This document shows positions 62,027-64,000 of a stretch of 64,000 nt of DNA, in pieces. The stretch is from assembly GCF_019703515.2 (NCBI RefSeq), contig NC_059374.1, forward strand, positions 12,493,745-12,557,744, in the 5' to 3' direction. The DNA is from Myxocyprinus asiaticus (lineage: Eukaryota; Chordata; Actinopteri; Cypriniformes; Catostomidae). The translations under genes and the position numbers were made by a program. Within the stretch, counting starts at the first letter, position 1. Each line of letters opens with the position of its first letter. Under the pieces are notes generated by a model, which did not search any database, was not told where the DNA came from, and worked only from the letters and a program-made list of their open reading frames with translations.

Positions 62027-64000
62027 CCTCTGTACTCTGTACCGTCTCACACTCTGTGTCCATTCATGAGTGCCACTGAGACACACCAGCTATCCCTGTG
62101 GCTAGCACACACACACACACTCGAGCATGTTCTCGAGCTGCGGCGAAGGGCGAAGCGTGAGCAACAGTGCACGCAGCAATGGGGGTGGTCGAGGGAGGAC
62201 TTATTGAATTAGGTTTAAGCAGCTACATGCTGTTGCGTTCATGTGTGTGCGCATTTCCTTGCGTGTGTGAGCGTGCAATTACTCCTTTGTTCTGCAGCAC
62301 AGCTGGTTATCTCCCCCCTCCCCTCTGTCTCTGTGTTACAGCTCTCCGTCTCTCCTGCACTGCATTATTGACACATTCTCCAAGTTCCGTTCCCTGGCAG
62401 CATGCAGTTGAGATGTCATGCACATGTCTGTGTTAGAAAAGACTGAATCTTGACTTACTGTAGCACGCATCTCCCTCTCATCCAGCAAAGGCTGCTTCAA
62501 CGGGCTGACAGATTGTTTTTAAGAAATCTGGTATCTGGTACCCTCCCTGCACTTTGGGTGTCCGAGCCACCCTTCTTCCGGCTTTCACCCAGTGCTCATG
62601 AGATTGCCAGGGCTGCACGGTGTGTTCGACACATGGGTGCCCGTGTGAACTCTTCAACCCCCTAAGCAGAACCCCAGCAAGAGGAAGGGGTAGAGGTCTC
62701 GCCTAAGTGCACAAATTGGAAGCGGCTCACAAGATAACAGGAGCGTAGCCCATGTTTGCGCTTTCTCTCTTTCTTTTTTATCTCTCCTCCTGTTCTCTCA
62801 GCAGTAGATGGATGACTCGCTCACTCTCCTCTCCCTTGCTGGCTTCAACTCTGCCTCACCACCACCGCCAGTCTCCACGGCAACCCCTTCAACAAATAAG
62901 CCCTGGCGGTGTCTGCAGCTTGCCACCAATGAGGAGGACAGCTAATCGCCCATGCGACGCTCACAGGGGGGAGGAGGAGAATGAAAGGAGTGAGGTAGGA
63001 AGGCCACGGACGAGTGGACGCAATTGCTCTGTCCTCCAAGGGTTTGTAATTCTCACTTCTTCCTCTGTGCCATACTGGTGTAGACTCGTGACTATCTGAT
63101 CTTTGGCGACCATATGCACATGAGAGCAAGTGAATATGGATGTCATCCAGACTTTTTAAAACACCCCTTCTGGTGGTGCCAAGTACTGTAGCAGCATATA
63201 TCTAGCAATTAAAAATAAGGGTAAGGGTCCTCAAGTTATCATCGACTTCTTTGTTGTGCGTTTTGCTTTGGTAGCAACGTTAGTAAAGGGGGCACTGAGT
63301 GACACATGCTCATTCACCAACTGACACCAATTCACCAACTCAAATCCCTTCCCTCCTCTGTCTCTCGTTCTTTCTATTCTTCATTCACACAACGATGTTG
63401 TTTCTACTAATACCGTGATTGATGTTCAAGGAGATGAGGTTGATGAAGCACAACAGCTTCTCTTATGTTGAGGAGCACCTTAGCCCTCACTTCTATTAGT
63501 GCAGTGTGCTTTGGTCCTCTGGTTGAAGGAGGCAGAATGGTAGGGAAGTATAAACAGCAGGTATAAACACAGGAAAATACTAACCTACCTGTTTCCATTT
63601 GGAAATGATCAATTAAGCCTAAGCCTGTTTTGTATAGTAGACCACACAGGAAGGGGGAAAATGTTTCTTTGATAACAGAAAACATGAACACCAAGTCCTA
63701 GGGCAAGAAAACTGCCTCTTATGATGGGAATTGCACTGAGCCAAGACTTTCATACAGTGCTGATCCCAAAGCTTATATGGCTCTTTATTTAGCAGTTCTC
63801 AAATACCTTAACGGAGTGATAACAGTCAAAACCAGACCATTAGACCAAGAGATTTGCTTTCCTCAAAGCCAATAAGGAACAGTACCTTGTAGGGTTGTGC
63901 AAAACGACTTCAAGATCATATCACTCAAAATCAAATAGTCGACTAGTGGCTCAAGATGTTCACCACACGCCACCATATAGGCACCAAATGCAGCATTTCA
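62027..64000. other. 5' flank or upstream intron of fndc3a
   Basis: It would hold the 5' UTR and promoter if the exon at 61,940 is the start. (CA)n at 62,105-62,120 and a GC-richer stretch at 62,120-63,050. I see no clear TATA box or classic CpG island, and no other gene. Confidence 0.4.

Noticed and set aside
62167..63099. Separate gene upstream of fndc3a
   Set aside because: The ORFs are short, without domains, splice consistency or start context.

Overview
The window is teleost nuclear DNA, most likely from a cypriniform or another otophysan fish. Its only host gene is the 5' half of fndc3a (fibronectin type III domain containing 3A), on the minus strand. I resolve 16 coding exons between 62,026 and 60. 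All have GT/AG borders, the reading phases fit at every junction, and together they give 642 codons. The encoded order is: a short N-terminus, a [12 protein letters not shown] block, a His/Pro-rich low-complexity region, a Lys-rich segment with a poly-Gly tract, then FN3 domains 1 to 3 and the start of FN3 domain 4. The rest of the protein (more FN3 domains and the C-terminal membrane anchor known for the family) lies beyond the left edge.

Layout, in + coordinates. 60-8,089: ten compact exons (FN3 region), with a 2.1-kb GACA-type repeat and a 77-bp minisatellite in the introns. 8,090-18,099: a 10-kb intron with a hairpin, a gutted piggyBac element inside an older repeat, a MITE and two SINEs. 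18,100-23,366: four exons (Lys-rich segment, His/Pro-rich region). 23,367-58,803: a 35.4-kb intron that is a graveyard of transposons: Tc1 elements (one a chimera of two families, one of the Sleeping Beauty type, one with DD36E spacing), an L1-type LINE without its endonuclease, a solo LTR, hAT- and piggyBac-type MITEs, tRNA-derived SINEs and palindromic satellite-like arrays. 58,804-58,879: exon 2. 61,940-62,026: a candidate first coding exon with a good Kozak context and matching phase. 62,027-64,000: 5' flank, or an intron if another first exon lies further upstream.

The teleost call rests on the gene itself, on six copies of a long tRNA-derived SINE and on Tc1 and MITE families that I know as typical of otophysan fish. 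I see no bacterial or operon-like features, no CRISPR array and no new multi-gene system. The unusual content is how the mobile elements nest and recombine. Several insertions can be checked inside the window, because target-site duplications or paralogous 'empty' sites are present. Transposon family names come from remembered consensus features and were not checked by search.
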